Positions 11,700 through 23,689 of a stretch of DNA of 64,000 nt are shown here, in pieces. A program made the position numbers and the translations under genes. This DNA comes from Castanea sativa (lineage: Eukaryota > Streptophyta > Magnoliopsida > Fagales > Fagaceae), in the NCBI RefSeq assembly GCF_040712315.1, contig NC_134017.1, positions 7,842,001 through 7,906,000 on the forward strand, in the 5' to 3' direction. Each line of letters begins with the position of its first letter. Position 1 is the stretch's first letter. The notes under the pieces were generated by a model. It made no database searches. It was not told where the DNA came from and saw nothing but the letters and a program-made list of their open reading frames with translations.

Positions 11700-12590
11700 A
11701 ATGGTTATATCTTATATGGCCAACAGTTCAAAAGATGGTCCAACCAAAGTGACAATAAACATGAATGTACACCTCATATGGATAAGAATCTAGTTGAATG
11801 TCTTTTGGAGATGAATAATATGGGTCACAACTCATAAATGGAAACTTTCAATGGTCATATTTAAGAATGGTTTCCTTTTTGGAGTTAGAGAAGATGTTGT
11901 TAAAGAAGATACCCGGTTGTAACCTTGGGGCTGTACCTCATAGTTACTCCAAGAACAGGTTTATTGAAAAGGCAGTGCCATTTCTGAGATGCTAGGACAA
12001 GAAAGGGGGTTTGGTTGGGATGATTGATACAAATGTTTAACATGTGATCATGTCATTCTTGAAGATTGCGTGAATTAAGGTGAGTTATTCAAGAATATAG
12101 TGTGAATGAGTTGCATTAATTGATACTACTGAACTTAAAACGTTAATATGGTAGATTCATCCCATCTGCTGTTGGTTTAAGGAATAAGTTATTCCCCCAC
12201 TACAATGAACTTACCCTTGTTTTTGGGAAAGATAGAGCAGTTGAGTAGGCTAAATAAAACCCTACTGACATGGCTCAAACTGTTAAGAGGGAGTAGGTTG
12301 AAACCAATGAAAATGACTATCTTACAAATACAAGTCAATTCATAGCTGCAATATCAAATAATCCATCTGGTACTTCAATAACAGCCTCTTGGAAGAAGAG
12401 AATTTAAGGAATAATGATCCCATATTTATGCAATTAGTGGATAACCTAAGTAATACGGGTAAAATTTATGATGGAGACACTGAAAGTATGAAGAAGCTTG
12501 CTGAAACTTTTAAACATGAAGCTGATATGGCACTTAAAAGAATGAAAGTATATAATGAGATTCTTTTCAAGTTGCTTTACTAATGAAAAC
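11700..12590 (+). pseudogene. Myb/SANT-like DNA-binding domain protein, decayed
   Basis: The plus strand shows, across frames, the ordered parts of a plant Myb/SANT-like protein (the L10-interacting MYB / Harbinger-associated type). The N-terminal part has TPHMDKNLVECLLE near 11,770. A middle part near 11,990-12,060 reads GFGWDD followed by CLTCDHVI. A segment near 12,165-12,240 reads GLRNKLFPHYNELTLVFGKDRA. A C-terminal helix-rich part is at about 12,389-12,583. Several in-frame stops and frameshifts separate these, so it cannot make a full protein. The family often binds DNA alone or with transposases; this copy may have come in with a DNA transposon. Confidence 0.65.
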
Positions 12591-12724
12591 ATTATGAAAG
12601 CTATTACTTCTTCATACGGAGAGGGCATTTGAAGAAGTTTTATGTGCACAACTAGCTTAAATAATAGGGTTTAGTTGTGCTTATTAGATGTTATGGTTAA
12701 TGACTGGTCACTATGTAAAGCTTT

Positions 12725-12900
12725 GTTTAAAACGTGACTATAGATCCTCAGCCTACAGCCTCATTTTGAAAATGCGGCTATAGGGTTTTTGTTTTTAATT
12801 TGGCTATAGTAAAAAACGCGACTATAGGTTTTTTGGGGGCAAATCACCCATGCCTGTCTACAGACGCAGCTATAGGTTTTACAAATGCGGCTATAAAATC
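12725..12900. repeat. GCGGCTATAGG subterminal-type repeats
   Basis: Six copies of a roughly 10-12 nt word (cgtgactatag, gcggctatagg, ggctatag, gcgactatagg, gcagctatagg, gcggctata) lie within 180 bp. Clustered short subterminal repeats are typical of CACTA (En/Spm) element ends. No CACTA terminus or transposase could be placed, so the class is inferred. The lipase remnant begins just to the right, suggesting this insertion cut the lipase gene. Confidence 0.45.
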
Positions 12901-13154
12901 ATCAACCTTTCAATATTTACCATTTCAAAGAAGGCATTCCATTGTTTATTTTCACAAAAGTTTATGAAGACTTTGCAAAGCAACTAAAAACAAAGCTATC
13001 AGTAGAAAAAGAAAGCAAACATAAGCAACAGGCTTGATCAGTACATACCTCAGGCAATGTGACACAAGTTGTCGAGGATAATTCTTTTTATTCTCATAGA
13101 ATATATGTCAACAGCGCAGCAGTACCACCACCAAGTGAATGCCCAACAATCTGA

Positions 13155-15704
13155 AAATGACAAAATGAAAAACTAAGGCAAAATAAAATTATATATATGA
13201 AAACATATATTGCATGAACTAATTCAGTACAGTAATTTAAATTTCAAAATTGACTGGATGATGACATAGCATGGTAGAGAGTAACAAAGAATTAGAGGTT
13301 TATATCTTACGGAAAGGATCCTCTCCCATCTAGCCAAAAATTGGAAGGAATTGGAGGATATAAATGGAGTGCATCTTATTCTTATATGTTACAGAGAAGA
13401 TCCTAGCAAAGCAAAGTACCTGCAGATATCATATCCTAGCAAAGCAATGTAGTTTGTATCAGAGTGTTAATTTATCTCATGTATTGAAACTCAATGCCCC
13501 TGTTCGTAATTTGTAATTATGGTCCTACTATTGATTACGATTAATTGTTGTTACTTGTTCCAATTGTTAAACTCCATATCCCCCATTTGCTATCAACTTG
13601 AACAAGAGCATTTCTAGTTGAATTTGTTGCTCACGAACTAAGCTTGAGCCTTTTCTTGAGATTTCCTTATGACTCGAGATTTGCAATTCTACAGTCTGTC
13701 ATCTCATATTAAGGAGATTAATTTTATATAAAGAATAGAATCTCTGAGGATCTAGTCTTTTGCTTCAGGCTCAAGGTGAAGTTGTCACTGGCACCAATGA
13801 CTAGTAGTAATAGTTCTTGAATCTGCACCTGAAATTGTTGATTTTAATTTCAATTTATCCAGTTTATTAAGATATAAAATTTACATCTAATCAATAATTT
13901 CTTATGTATTTGGTCTGGGAGATGAGTGTGGTTATCATACCTTCCTTTGATTGAGCTCATTATATTGATGCATTTGGATGGATTGCTTTTCTGTGACTTC
14001 TGTGAGTTCACTATTGTTGTGACATTATTTAAAGCATATTGGGAAACAGGTCTTCTATACTAGGCTGTTCTTCTTTTCTCCCCCCACCCCCCTCCCAATC
14101 CTCCTTTCTTAATCTTTGGATCTTCTCTAATTTCTGCTATTGTCCCCTTAGAAATATTTCTTTAACTAAGTCAGATCACTTACCTTGTGTTTAAATGAAG
14201 TAATGGATATATACAAAGAAAATCTAATAATGGATTTATAATCATAATTTAAAATCCCATCAATTATTAATTCCACTATTTTGTCTTATTAAAAAACATA
14301 ATAATTTCCATTGTTTGGATTTAAGCCGGAAATTCCATTTATCTAAATCCACATAAAAGTTAAGAAACAACATCCATAGTTGATTAGAAACTCATCCCAT
14401 CTACCATCAAGCTAATTATACTTTAAAAATCATTTTTAAAATTTTCAAATCAAGCTTAATCTTTTGAATGATTAAATCTTAAAGCATTCCACACACATAT
14501 ATACTAAAGCAATATATTCACACTGATAGGACCATTGTCTATAAAAGAAGGATACAGTACCATTAAGTATATAAAAGAAGTAACGTGACAATACAATTCA
14601 AGGTCTCCAAATTGCCTGGTTAAACTTGACGGAGTAGGAGCCATGGTGGGTTTGTCCTGCCTTAAGTTCTTGAATCTAGAAACTACTTTGCTGGTGGGGT
14701 ATTAAGTCTTATTTAGAATGACTCACTCTCTCCCTCTCTCACTCTTATCTTTCAACCTCCTTTCCACCCATGTAATCAATTTCTAAATTGAAGAGATGGG
14801 TCAACAAGCTCACTGCATTTGTTCTATCAGTGGTGGAAATAGATGCAATTGGACAAAGGAGTGAACAACAACTTGAGAAAGAACTTGAGATGTACTCAAG
14901 CTGACCCATGATAGGGTCAAAGTTGATCCTGTTGTTTAGATGTATTGGGGTGAAATCTGATCTATGAGGAATTTTTTTGCTGATGCGTTGGACATTTTAG
15001 CATTGGTAGAGAGGGGAGAGGTTAGGGGGATAGGGCCAGAGACTATTGGTGGCAACAGAGATTGTAGAGGAGGTGAATGCGGGCAAGGGCGGATGAGAAC
15101 ATGCCAGATAGGTTGGGGTCATATTTTTCAACGGTAGTCTTCTTTGATATTCGATAAGCCTTATTGACAGAACTTTGTAAATAATAGTGATATTTTGAAC
15201 CTCATGGTAGGTACTTTAAATAAAAGTGAAGAATGATTTTATTCGTCATTCTAACTACGTTGTGGCAGGCTAATAGAGAGAGATTAACTGCACAAGGAAA
15301 GCTTCAGGGAAGGGGTAGTGGGGTACTGTCAATAACATAAGATGCTTGGTAACACGAGATTCCTTGATAGGTTGAACTAGAAAAGATAATATTGAATGTA
15401 GTATTCACAGAAATACAAGCAGAAACATTAAAAATAAAAAATGAAATTTTTAATAGGAAAACATCAAGAAAATTAATTTATTCTTTTTATCCTTTTATTA
15501 TCCATCCAAAAAGAAAAGATTAAGATCTACCACAAGATGCCATTTTATTTTATTTTATTTTTTGATAAGTAAGAAAAAACAGTATAAATAAAGCTTCTTT
15601 ATGCAAAGGAGCACAAAGAAGTCAAATAGTATGCCATTTTAATTTGTTTGACAGAAGGAAAAGTTATCAGCAGAAATAGCACAATTAAATAGTGATTTAT
15701 AATA
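13155..15704. other. Lipase intron / intergenic DNA, nothing recognised
   Basis: AT-rich sequence with no supportable gene. A C-rich run lies at about 14,080-14,100, and 14,800-15,120 is locally less AT-rich but full of stops in all frames I read. Apart from the Helitron at its end, no element boundary was found. Confidence 0.4.
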
Positions 15705-16315
15705 TCAAATTTATATATTATTAAAAGCTGAAGCGTAGCGTTTAATGCTGTTGCGCTCATATTGAGCCACATCAGCATCCACGTCATTATTTTTTTTTCT
15801 TTCCATTTTCTTATAATTATTTTTAATATTTTTTATTTCATATTTGCACTTCTCCAACCTTTTTCCCTCCCTTACTTTTTCATCTCCCCACTACTTCTCC
15901 AACATTTCTTCTTCTCTCACCTTCTCATATTCCCACTATCCTCTACATTTATATATTACTAAAAGCTGAAGTGTAACGTTTAAAGCTGCTGCGCTCACGT
16001 TGAGCCACATCAGCACCTACGTCATTATTTTTTTTCTTTCCATTTTCTTATAATTATTTTTAATATTTTTTATTTCATATTTACACTTCTCCAACCTTTT
16101 TCCCTCCCTTACCTTTTCATCTCCCCACTACTTCTCCAACCTTTCTTTTTCCCTCACCTTCTCATATTCTCACTACCCTCTACATTAATATCATTCTTCA
16201 TCTTTCCCTTCATCTTCCTCTATTTTTGTTTCTTCTTATTCACACATTCTTACTATAAATTTGTCACTATCTCTTTCATTCTATGCATAATTTTTCCTTA
16301 CAAAAAAAAAAAGGT

Positions 16316-16360
<45 letters not shown>

Positions 16361-17400
16361 ATTTTAGGGTGGATTTTTATTTTTCTTGCATCTTCGCTTA
16401 AGGTTAATAATTTTTTATATTCTTTAATTTACTTTAGGTTAATGAGATTTAGTTTTCTTTTTTTTTCCTCTTTGATTGTTAAATGTTATCCTATTGCATT
16501 ATAAATGATTAAATATAGCATATCAAAATATAATATTATTCTAATACATATCATGATTTGGATAATTTAATTTGGTAGTTATTGTAATTTGATAGCATGA
16601 TTTTTATAGTACTCAATTTAGATGTTGAACTATGAGACTTTAATAATTTTTGTTTATTTTTTAATCATTTGTGGTGGACAAAATACTCTTAATAATTGTA
16701 TTAAAAGTACTCTATAATGCTATTTATTTAGCGAAAAGTAAAGGTTGGCTAAACAAAAATTATTGGATGAGAAACAAATTTTATCTTTCACAATTTTACT
16801 ATTATTATTATTATTATTATTATTATAACTATGCATATATAGAAATTTAATTCTTAGATTTTACTAATAATTGTATTTTTGATAATCTGTTTTGGGTGGA
16901 CAAAATTACAATTTCTGCAAAGAAAATAAACTTAGTAGATTATAAACAACAAATTGTTTTCCTAATTGGTCCAATTAATCATAGTTAAGTTTTATTAATT
17001 TTTTTAGTTACTTTTTTCAGTGTTTTGGATTGTAGGCAGAAAAAATAAGTTTGAGAAAGTTTGTTTAAAACTAAAAGAATAATTTCCAAATTTTATATTC
17101 TTTTTAATGATTCACAAAATGTTATAAATAACTTTTATTAAAAAATAAATATTTTTGTTAACTTGCCTTTTGAATTTCTGAGAAAAATTGTATTTTTTTT
17201 TTCATTTTAGTACAACAAAAATTATTAAATTTATGATTTATGATTGTTCCTATATTACATTTATGATTATTCTTATAATAAATAAAAATATAATTACAAA
17301 ATATATTACTTTTTATTAAATTAGTTTAAATTGTATAAAAATAACTAATAAAACTACTATAAAAATAATTATCATGCGTAACGCACAAGTTTGCGGCTAG
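15705..17400 (+). mobile_element. Non-autonomous Helitron
   Basis: Begins with TC at 15,705 (TCAAATTTATATATTATTAA) and ends CTAG at 17,400, just after a hairpin-forming stretch (gcgtaacgcacaagtttgcg). It sits between host A (15,704) and T (17,401) with no target duplication, as Helitrons do. The same element lies reversed at 24,128-25,858. A second 5' end starts at 15,942 (TCTACATTTATATATTACT), so the first ~237 bp are tandemly doubled. No RepHel gene. Internal CT/CA (about 16,318-16,360) and ATT (about 16,798-16,824) microsatellites. Confidence 0.85.
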
Positions 17401-17699
17401 TTATAATTAATAGTCTGTACCTTAACTTTGTAGTCAGGATATTTATCAAGAGCTTAGAGCAGAAAAGGAGTGCTAAGCTTTGCAATCCAACGAGCAGCAG
17501 CAACCATTCCACAATAAGCATATACTAAAACTAAATTGCTTATTCCACCATCATGTAAAAGCGAGTGGTGAAAAGAGACTACCGCTCCGATTGCCGCCGA
17601 TAGTATATCTTTAACGCAATGAGTACCACGAATAAAAAGAAGGAAACATTTTTAGTCTTTAGCTAGTATAATTGTGAAAGCGAGGCTTCAAAAGCTGCA

Positions 17700-19140
17700 A
17701 TCATCGTTACGGTAATTAAAACAATACTCAATTATAATTTTAATTTATATACGAAACACCTAAGCAAACTAGCAATACATGCTTGATCGCATATATCATG
17801 ATTAGCACGAAGGCAAAAGGATCAACAACCACCATAGTTGACAGCCAAAACCTAAAAGTTGAAATTTGTCAAGTTTAGCCCACATCAGAAGTCTCTTAAG
17901 TTTACGGGGAAAATATGCAAAAATTTGAAAGGCTATTTGTCTCAAGTTTTGAACTCCTTTCTGTTATTTAGCACAAGGGTTTCTTATTATAGTCAACTAT
18001 TTCAGCTACGTTTTAACTTTATCTACTATATTTTTAGCAAAAAAAATTTCAATTTTAGCTAAATAAACTGTTCCCAAACAGATACTAGAAAAGAAGAAAA
18101 CAAAGGAAAATTGAAAGAAAGTATTGATCTTTATGACTAATATTGATTTGGGTTTGCAAAAAAAAAAACAAAAACTAAACTCAGATTAGTTCAATAATAG
18201 TCATTGGTTGTGTTCCCCATTTAACTATTGAGAAATGGGGAACAGTATTTTTAGTAAAAAATGTAAAACTAAAACGAGAGAGAGAGAGAGCTCTTGGAAT
18301 TTGTGGAACAGAAATGCCATTAGCAGTTCTGCAGTTGCAACAAGAAAGAAGACGAGTTTCATTCAACACCTTACCACCAAGCCATGGAAATTAAAGCATA
18401 TAACAAAAGTGTTTCAACCATAGCATTTCAATCACAAACACAAGAAAAAATTGAGTCATTGGAAAATGAGGGAGTGAGAGACTGAAAGAGACACTTACTG
18501 GAAATATCACATGAAGGAGAGAGGAGTGTGTGTGTAAAAGTAAAACTGTAAATTGCAATTGGAAATATCGCGCTTATGTGATTTCACTTTTATTGTACGG
18601 AATTTGATAAAATGAAGTTCCATGTATTTTATTTTATTTTATCTGTAAGTTTGAAATTAGTTTGAAAAACAATTCCATTTGGACAATTTCTACTATTACT
18701 ATTATAGAAGAATGTACCTTAATTTTATGTGTACTCAAGTTTTTTTTTTTTTTATTATTGAAATTTAACCTATTGTGTTTGCTTATGTAATTTTTACTCT
18801 TTATCATTTTTTAGAATAACTTGTATTGATTAAAAAACATGACTTCTAGAGCTGTATTGAAAATCTGTGCAATTATGTTAATGATGTTTCATGAAGATTC
18901 CCAATTCTTTTTGTTATACTATCAAGTTGTTAGTCATGTTTATAGGTCTGCTTGAGTAGGATGTTTGAAATTGTGCATTTTTTTTTTTTTTAAATAGCGG
19001 TTTTAAAAAGTGTGCTTTTGAAAACTTAGTTTTTAAAATTATGGTAAAATATATAAAAAGTGTTTCTATTAATTAAACATTTAGATCTTCCTCAAAAAAA
19101 AAAACATTTAGATAATGAGAAATGTTATGTCCACAATATT
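17700..19140. other. Intergenic, with a fragment of RLP downstream DNA
   Basis: No gene recognised. 18,135-18,270 matches the spacer downstream of the RLP genes (compare 38,195-38,315; shared 'gactaatattg' and 'ggggaacagtattttt'). 17,950-18,090 ends 'ctgttcccaaacag' and looks like one side of a hAT-type MITE. A (GA)n run lies at about 18,275-18,290. Confidence 0.45.
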
Positions 19141-19149
19141 TTCATTATA

Positions 19150-19435
19150 TTTTTCAAATGGACAAAATGGACCGAATAGGACCAAATAGAACTAAAGTAG
19201 ATAGAATAGACCGAATAGGACCAAAGTAGATAGAATGAACCGAAGTGGACAAAATAGGACCAATGTGGACCAAATAGGTCTAATGTGAATGAATGGACCG
19301 AATTAGACCGAATAGAACTAAATGGGCTGAATTGGACCGAATAGAACTTTGTGGACAGAATAGACTAAATAAGACCGAAGAGGACAGAATGGACTGAATA
19401 GAACCAATGTAGACCGAATAAGACTTTTGAATATT
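19150..19435. repeat. GGACCGAATAGGAC minisatellite
   Basis: About 280 bp built of imperfect repeats of 'ggaccgaataggaccaa' and variants (tggacaaaataggacc, agaccgaatagaac), spaced about 10-25 bp apart. It is followed by a TA dinucleotide run at about 19,465-19,500. No coding sequence. Confidence 0.8.
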
Positions 19436-19460
19436 TATCATTTTTATTACATTTTTAGGG

Positions 19461-19504
<44 letters not shown>

Positions 19505-19770
19505 CGAAACCTTTGAAGCTCTTACTATTTTCCACATCAACACAATATTTAAATAAAATTATCATTTTATTTAAATAAAATTATTATTTTTAGTTCAAAC
19601 TTAACCAAAAGTGAAACTCAATCTTTCTAATAAGTTCAACTTAAACTCAAACTCAAACTCATTATTATCATTTTTTTTAAATAAAATTATTCTTGTTTAA
19701 TCAAAACTTAATAAGGAGTGAAACTCTATCTCAAACGTTGATAATCTAAAAAAAAAAAAAAAAAAAAGAC

Positions 19771-20100
19771 ACGTTGATAATTGTGGGTTTGGTTTTTGGG
19801 TTGAAATTTCTACTAATTATTTTTTTATATTGAACGTGACAGATAAAATATCTCTATTTTTTTTTAGAGAAAAATCAAAGATACAACCTATGTCTTCCAG
19901 CTTAGGGAACAATAAATTTTTATTGGGTATGTTAGACTCACATTGATAATCGTGGGTTTGGTTTTTGGGTTAAAATTTCTACTAATTATTATTTTTTATT
20001 GTACGTGGTAGATAAAACATCTCTATCTTTTGGAGAAAAATTAAAGATGCAACCTATTTTTCCAACCTAGGAAACGATAAATTTTATTTGATATGTTATA
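19771..20100. repeat. 169-bp tandem duplication beside the RLP pseudogene
   Basis: Two direct copies, 19,771-19,939 and 19,940 to about 20,100. They share 'gtgggtttggtttttgggtt', 'aaatttctactaattatt' and 'agataaaa.atctctat'. The second copy ends exactly where homology to the RLP gene starts (about 20,105), so the duplication sits at the breakpoint that removed the 3' end of the pseudogene. Confidence 0.8.
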
Positions 20101-20104
20101 TATA

Positions 20105-22014
20105 TTTCCCTTGAATCCACTAGATCTTAGACGGAGTACTATAAGTCATGTCAATTTTGTAATCCAGAGTGGTATGGTCCTTGAAAAATTATTATCACCT
20201 ATATCAATGAGCCCTAATTTTGAGCACCTTTTCAATGGCGAAGGAATATCCCCATAGATGCTATTATTTTGTAAACTCAATGATTTTATTTCAACTAACG
20301 ACCCCAGAGAATAAGGAATTCTACCTGATAGATTATTGCTCCCCAAGTTTAAATGGATCAAAGATTGCCAATACCTCCAACAGTTAGAAAGTTCTCCAAG
20401 TAAGAAATTGTTTGATACATCTAGAGCCTGCAATTTTTTTATATTCATCTTTTGGCACAAGAAAGTGGAAATAAGTCCAGAAAATGAATTGTTAGCTTGA
20501 TTGAGCACTTCAACATTTGCAGACAATCTTGGCGACCGCCCCTTAAAGTGATTAGATCTTAGATTCAAAATTGTAGAATTCAACAAAATGTCTGGTACAT
20601 CCCCTTCTATATGGTTTTTAGAGAGATCAACCGTATGAATGTTTGAAATCCAATCCCAAAACCAGCTCTGAGCTTTACCTGAAACTCCTGACAAGGGCAA
20701 CAATAAAAGCCAAAGGGATCTTTGGGTATGTAGCCATGTAGGAAAGTTGGGACCTATCTTACAAGAGCTCATGTCAACATATTCAAGTTGAAAAGGTGGA
20801 ACCCAATTGGAATTCACGTTAAAGAACAAAGGTGTATAAGAGATATACATAATTTCCCTAATTTGGAGAAGTGTGCTTCATCTAGACTGCCTCTGAAGAA
20901 ATTAAGTGAAATAGATACTGCCAATAGATTTGAGAGAAGTCCAAGACTCTTTGGAACGGTGCCATTTAACTTGGTTCCATTAAGGAGTAAGATTTGCAAT
21001 TCAGATAATTCCCAATGGACGAAGGAATAGGACCACTTAAAGAATTACCACGAAGACTGAGATATTTCAAATGCTTAAGTTGTCCTAGCGAATCTGGAAT
21101 TTTTCCGCTCAAAGAATTATCTCAGAGATCGAGATGTTCTAATTTCTGAAAATGCAAAATGCTAGGCGGCATCCTGCCTATCAGAGAACTTTCAGCCAGG
21201 AAAAGCCTTAAGAGGCTGGTACTGAGATTAGAGAACCAATTAGGTATCTCATGATTGAAATTATTTTCAGAAAGATAAAGGACTCGAAGAGATGTGAAAT
21301 TTACTGATGCAAAAGATGAATTCAGACTATCAAGATGGCAATATTGCAAGTATAGCTCCGAAAGAGACGGGAACTTACTCATTATTTGAAGCCAACTAAC
21401 TTCTCTGTGAAGGTCGGCTGAGCTCAGGTCAAGGTATTGTATGGAAGAGAGACTAGACAGCCAATGAAGGTTATCTGCATAAAGGCCCAAATTACGTCCA
21501 AGATTTAGATAGTGAAGGCTTGAAAGGTTCCCAAGCTGACAAGGTATGACTCCACAAAACCCAGTATCATGGAGCTCAAGATGTCTCATACTGCCCATTG
21601 AACCAAGAAAACTTGGAATACCAGTACAATTAAATTCATTCTCACTCAAGTCCAAGTAATTCGAATGTTGTAATAATTCCAGCAATGAATGACTAATAGC
21701 ACCGCCTAACCTTTTTCCGTAGTTGAAATCTTCATCACCGTCCCATAAAAAATTGAGGTGGAGCTCTGTGACGTGACCAGTAATGTTGTCGCAGCGAACT
21801 CCGTCCCATCTACAACAATCTTTTTGTTTAGTCCAGGAGAAGAGTATGATTTCAGAATTAATGAGACCTTGTTTGAAGCTTAGAAGTGCTTGTTTCTCTT
21901 TATCATTGCAAGAAACATTTGAGTTTGACTCTGCTTTGAAGAAGAAGCTTAACTCAGGGTAGCTACAAAGCAGCATAGTAAGAAAAGCACATGAGTTGCA
22001 AAAGAGGCACCCAT
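20105..22014 (-). pseudogene. LRR receptor-like protein, broken and 3'-truncated
   Basis: Related to the intact RLP at 4,368 but more diverged. From the ATG at 22,012-22,014 (MGASFATHVLFLL...) the lesions are as follows. A missing base near 21,951 in the signal peptide leads to a stop at once. A Gly-to-TGA change lies at 21,122-21,124. A one-base deletion lies near 21,010, and a net deletion of about 7 bp near 20,850-20,870. A stop lies at 20,146-20,148. Homology then ends at about 20,105 after LRLRSSGFKG. Everything downstream is lost: the last LRRs, island, transmembrane helix and tail. The LRR N-terminal cap (CNDKEKQALL, DCCRWDGVRCD) and about two thirds of the LRRs are still readable. It cannot make a membrane receptor. 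Confidence 0.92.
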
Positions 22015-22024
22015 TACAGAGCAA

Positions 22025-22540
22025 AAAACGAAGGAAGAGAAGGGTTCAAAAGAGAAGTTTGAAGGAAGACTAGGTCGTAATAATTTATAGTGATTCTTCA
22101 ATTCCTTTCTTATTAATATATTACTTCAACGAAGACTTTAACTCGTGGACTAAGTCCAAATGCCAAAGACCAATACTCTTGTCATGTCTTGTTTCATGAA
22201 ACAGCATAGTAATTGCACTTCAAGATTTTTATTTGTTGACTGCTTTTTGTTTCTTTTGTTCCGTGACTTATTTGCCAATGGACATCTCACTGTTTACCGG
22301 TAAGGTGTTTTGATAATTTGTGAAGAATTTCAGCTTTTTGTTTTTTCATGATTATACCGGTATGGCTTTGTTCTAAATTCTAACCTTCTACACTTTGGTC
22401 CTTTTTTTCGTTTTTACTATATTGCAAAAAAGTAATGCTCATGATTGATTAAAATCTTAAAACTCTTCTGTTATGCATATGAAGTACTGCTTAGTGGCCT
22501 TAAAAACATGATTGCAATATAATCACCATTTCAGGGTAGA
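22025..22540. other. Upstream flank of the RLP pseudogene
   Basis: Resembles the flank of the twin RLP (41,212-41,330; 'ccaaatgcc', 'aatactcttg') and then 7,900-8,110 ('atggctttgttctaa', 'tgcttagtggcctta'). No gene. Confidence 0.5.
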
Positions 22541-22566
22541 TAGATACCAATGCCCAATATCTACTA

Positions 22567-22965
22567 GTGAATATAATAGTAAGATGTCATTGGAAAGAGT
22601 TATCTAGTAATTTTTGTGATCAAGGTTTCCTAATTCCCAACAATTTAGATCTATCATCAGCCAAATTTGGGCACTTCAAACTGTGGCAATGCCCGTGGAT
22701 GCTACAAAGAGTGGAACCCCAAGTGTTCGATAACCATAATATTCTAGACCAGCCAATTACTGCTATTGTTGCCACACCTGTATCGGCATTTCAACAACAC
22801 CAACACCATTGCTTCAGGGATTCCATCCCCCGGAAGGAATCCCCCTTGTCTTCAAATCCCTCCATTTTCCTTTATGTCTTTACAACGTGTAACTTGGATC
22901 CTCAAGATCTTGCAAAACTAGAGGCAAGTAAATATTATGCACATTTTGAGAATGGAGTTCTTTAA
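22567..22965 (+). CDS. Open frame of 132 aa, unrecognised, probably a gene fragment
   Basis: A GTG-started open frame with no ATG at its start and a stop just before. Visible are FCDQGFLIPNNLDLS, a histidine/glutamine patch (FQQHQHHCF), and PSIFLYVFTTCNLDPQDLAK. I do not recognise a family. Base composition is less AT-rich than its surroundings, which suggests real coding ancestry. A degraded copy lacking the first half is at about 8,150-8,390, upstream of the intact RLP, and a shorter one at about 9,640-9,720. It therefore belongs to the duplicated RLP flank rather than being a separate gene. Function unknown; it could be non-coding. Confidence 0.3.
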   Translation: MNIIVRCHWKELSSNFCDQGFLIPNNLDLSSAKFGHFKLWQCPWMLQRVEPQVFDNHNILDQPITAIVATPVSAFQQHQHHCFRDSIPRKESPLSSNPSIFLYVFTTCNLDPQDLAKLEASKYYAHFENGVL

Positions 22966-23476
22966 TTTTAAACATGTTTATACATTCAGCTCCAACAGCT
23001 CAAGACAGCCAGAACATGGCACCACTGAAGAGGAATGGCTGCCTCAGTCTATCAGGTTGTGAACATTTGAACATTCTGATACGATGAATGCAAGAATATG
23101 AAGGAACTATATTTTTCGGCCTGCATGAAAAGAAGCAAGCTGCTGTTACAATTTTAGAACTTTTAATCAAAATAAAAGGTCATGTGTGTTTCTTTTTCTT
23201 TTTCACTAAATGAAAGCAGGAGGTTTGTAGCTTTGTATTAGTAAATGAGAGTGTTTTCTGACGTATCTTCCTGGATATTTCAAAAAATAAATAAAGAAGA
23301 AGAGAACATAAGCAATGGTCTTTGGATGTTTTCATGCTATAAGCTGAATTCTAATTATAATCCGCACTGAAATTTTGCCAATATCATTTTGCATGACCAT
23401 CAAAGAAAGGTTGATCCTTTTCCATATTAACCATGTACTTCTTGTTAGTTTATTAAAAAATCAGTTTTTTAAAAAC
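22966..23476. other. Intergenic, nothing recognised
   Basis: No gene, repeat end or RNA signature seen in this stretch. Confidence 0.4.
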
Positions 23477-23484
23477 CTATGATC

Positions 23485-23645
23485 ACCACTGTACACCCTT
23501 AGCGCAACCGTCTTTCCACAAGTATAAGTATTTGTGAGGTGTGGGGGGCAAAGGTCGGGATTCAAGTCATCAAGAAAGAGTTTTACACATATACACACTT
23601 AGATTAGGATAAAATAGAGTTTTATCTTGTAAAAAAAAAAAAAAA
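23485..23645 (+). mobile_element. tRNA-derived SINE
   Basis: Carries a box-A-like 'ttagcgcaaccg' and box-B-like 'gggattcaagtc', then an A-rich 3' tail at about 23,630-23,645. It is flanked by the 8-bp duplication ctatgatc (23,477-23,484 and 23,646-23,653). A fragment of the same family lies at 10,655-10,760. Confidence 0.7.
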
Positions 23646-23689
23646 CTATGATCTAATGGTAGAGTTAACATAAAGGTTGGGTTTTTGGG

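Larger units (their letters stand above)
13049..17694 (-). pseudogene. Class 3 lipase (diacylglycerol-lipase-like), two-exon remnant
   Basis: Upstream exon 17,421-17,694 follows a ttgcag acceptor and ends AAG/GTACAG. It encodes KCFLLFIRGTHCVKDILSAA, then HHSLLHDGGISNLVL and AAARWIAKL. Next exon 13,049-13,150 follows a tttcag acceptor and ends GAG/GTATGT. It encodes IVGHSLGGGTAALLTYIL, which contains the GxSxG nucleophile elbow of alpha/beta-hydrolase lipases. Reading phase is kept across the 4,270-bp intron, which carries a Helitron. In-frame stops occur in both exons: one after IILAKD, one where LL(K)ALDKY would continue, and two just after TYIL. Exons before and after are missing. Such lipases hydrolyse acyl glycerols; this copy is dead. 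Confidence 0.8.

Noticed and set aside
18181..18423. Overlapping 62-codon ORFs on both strands
   Set aside because: Part of this is RLP downstream spacer and a GA repeat; I could not link it to the lipase gene's missing 5' exons.
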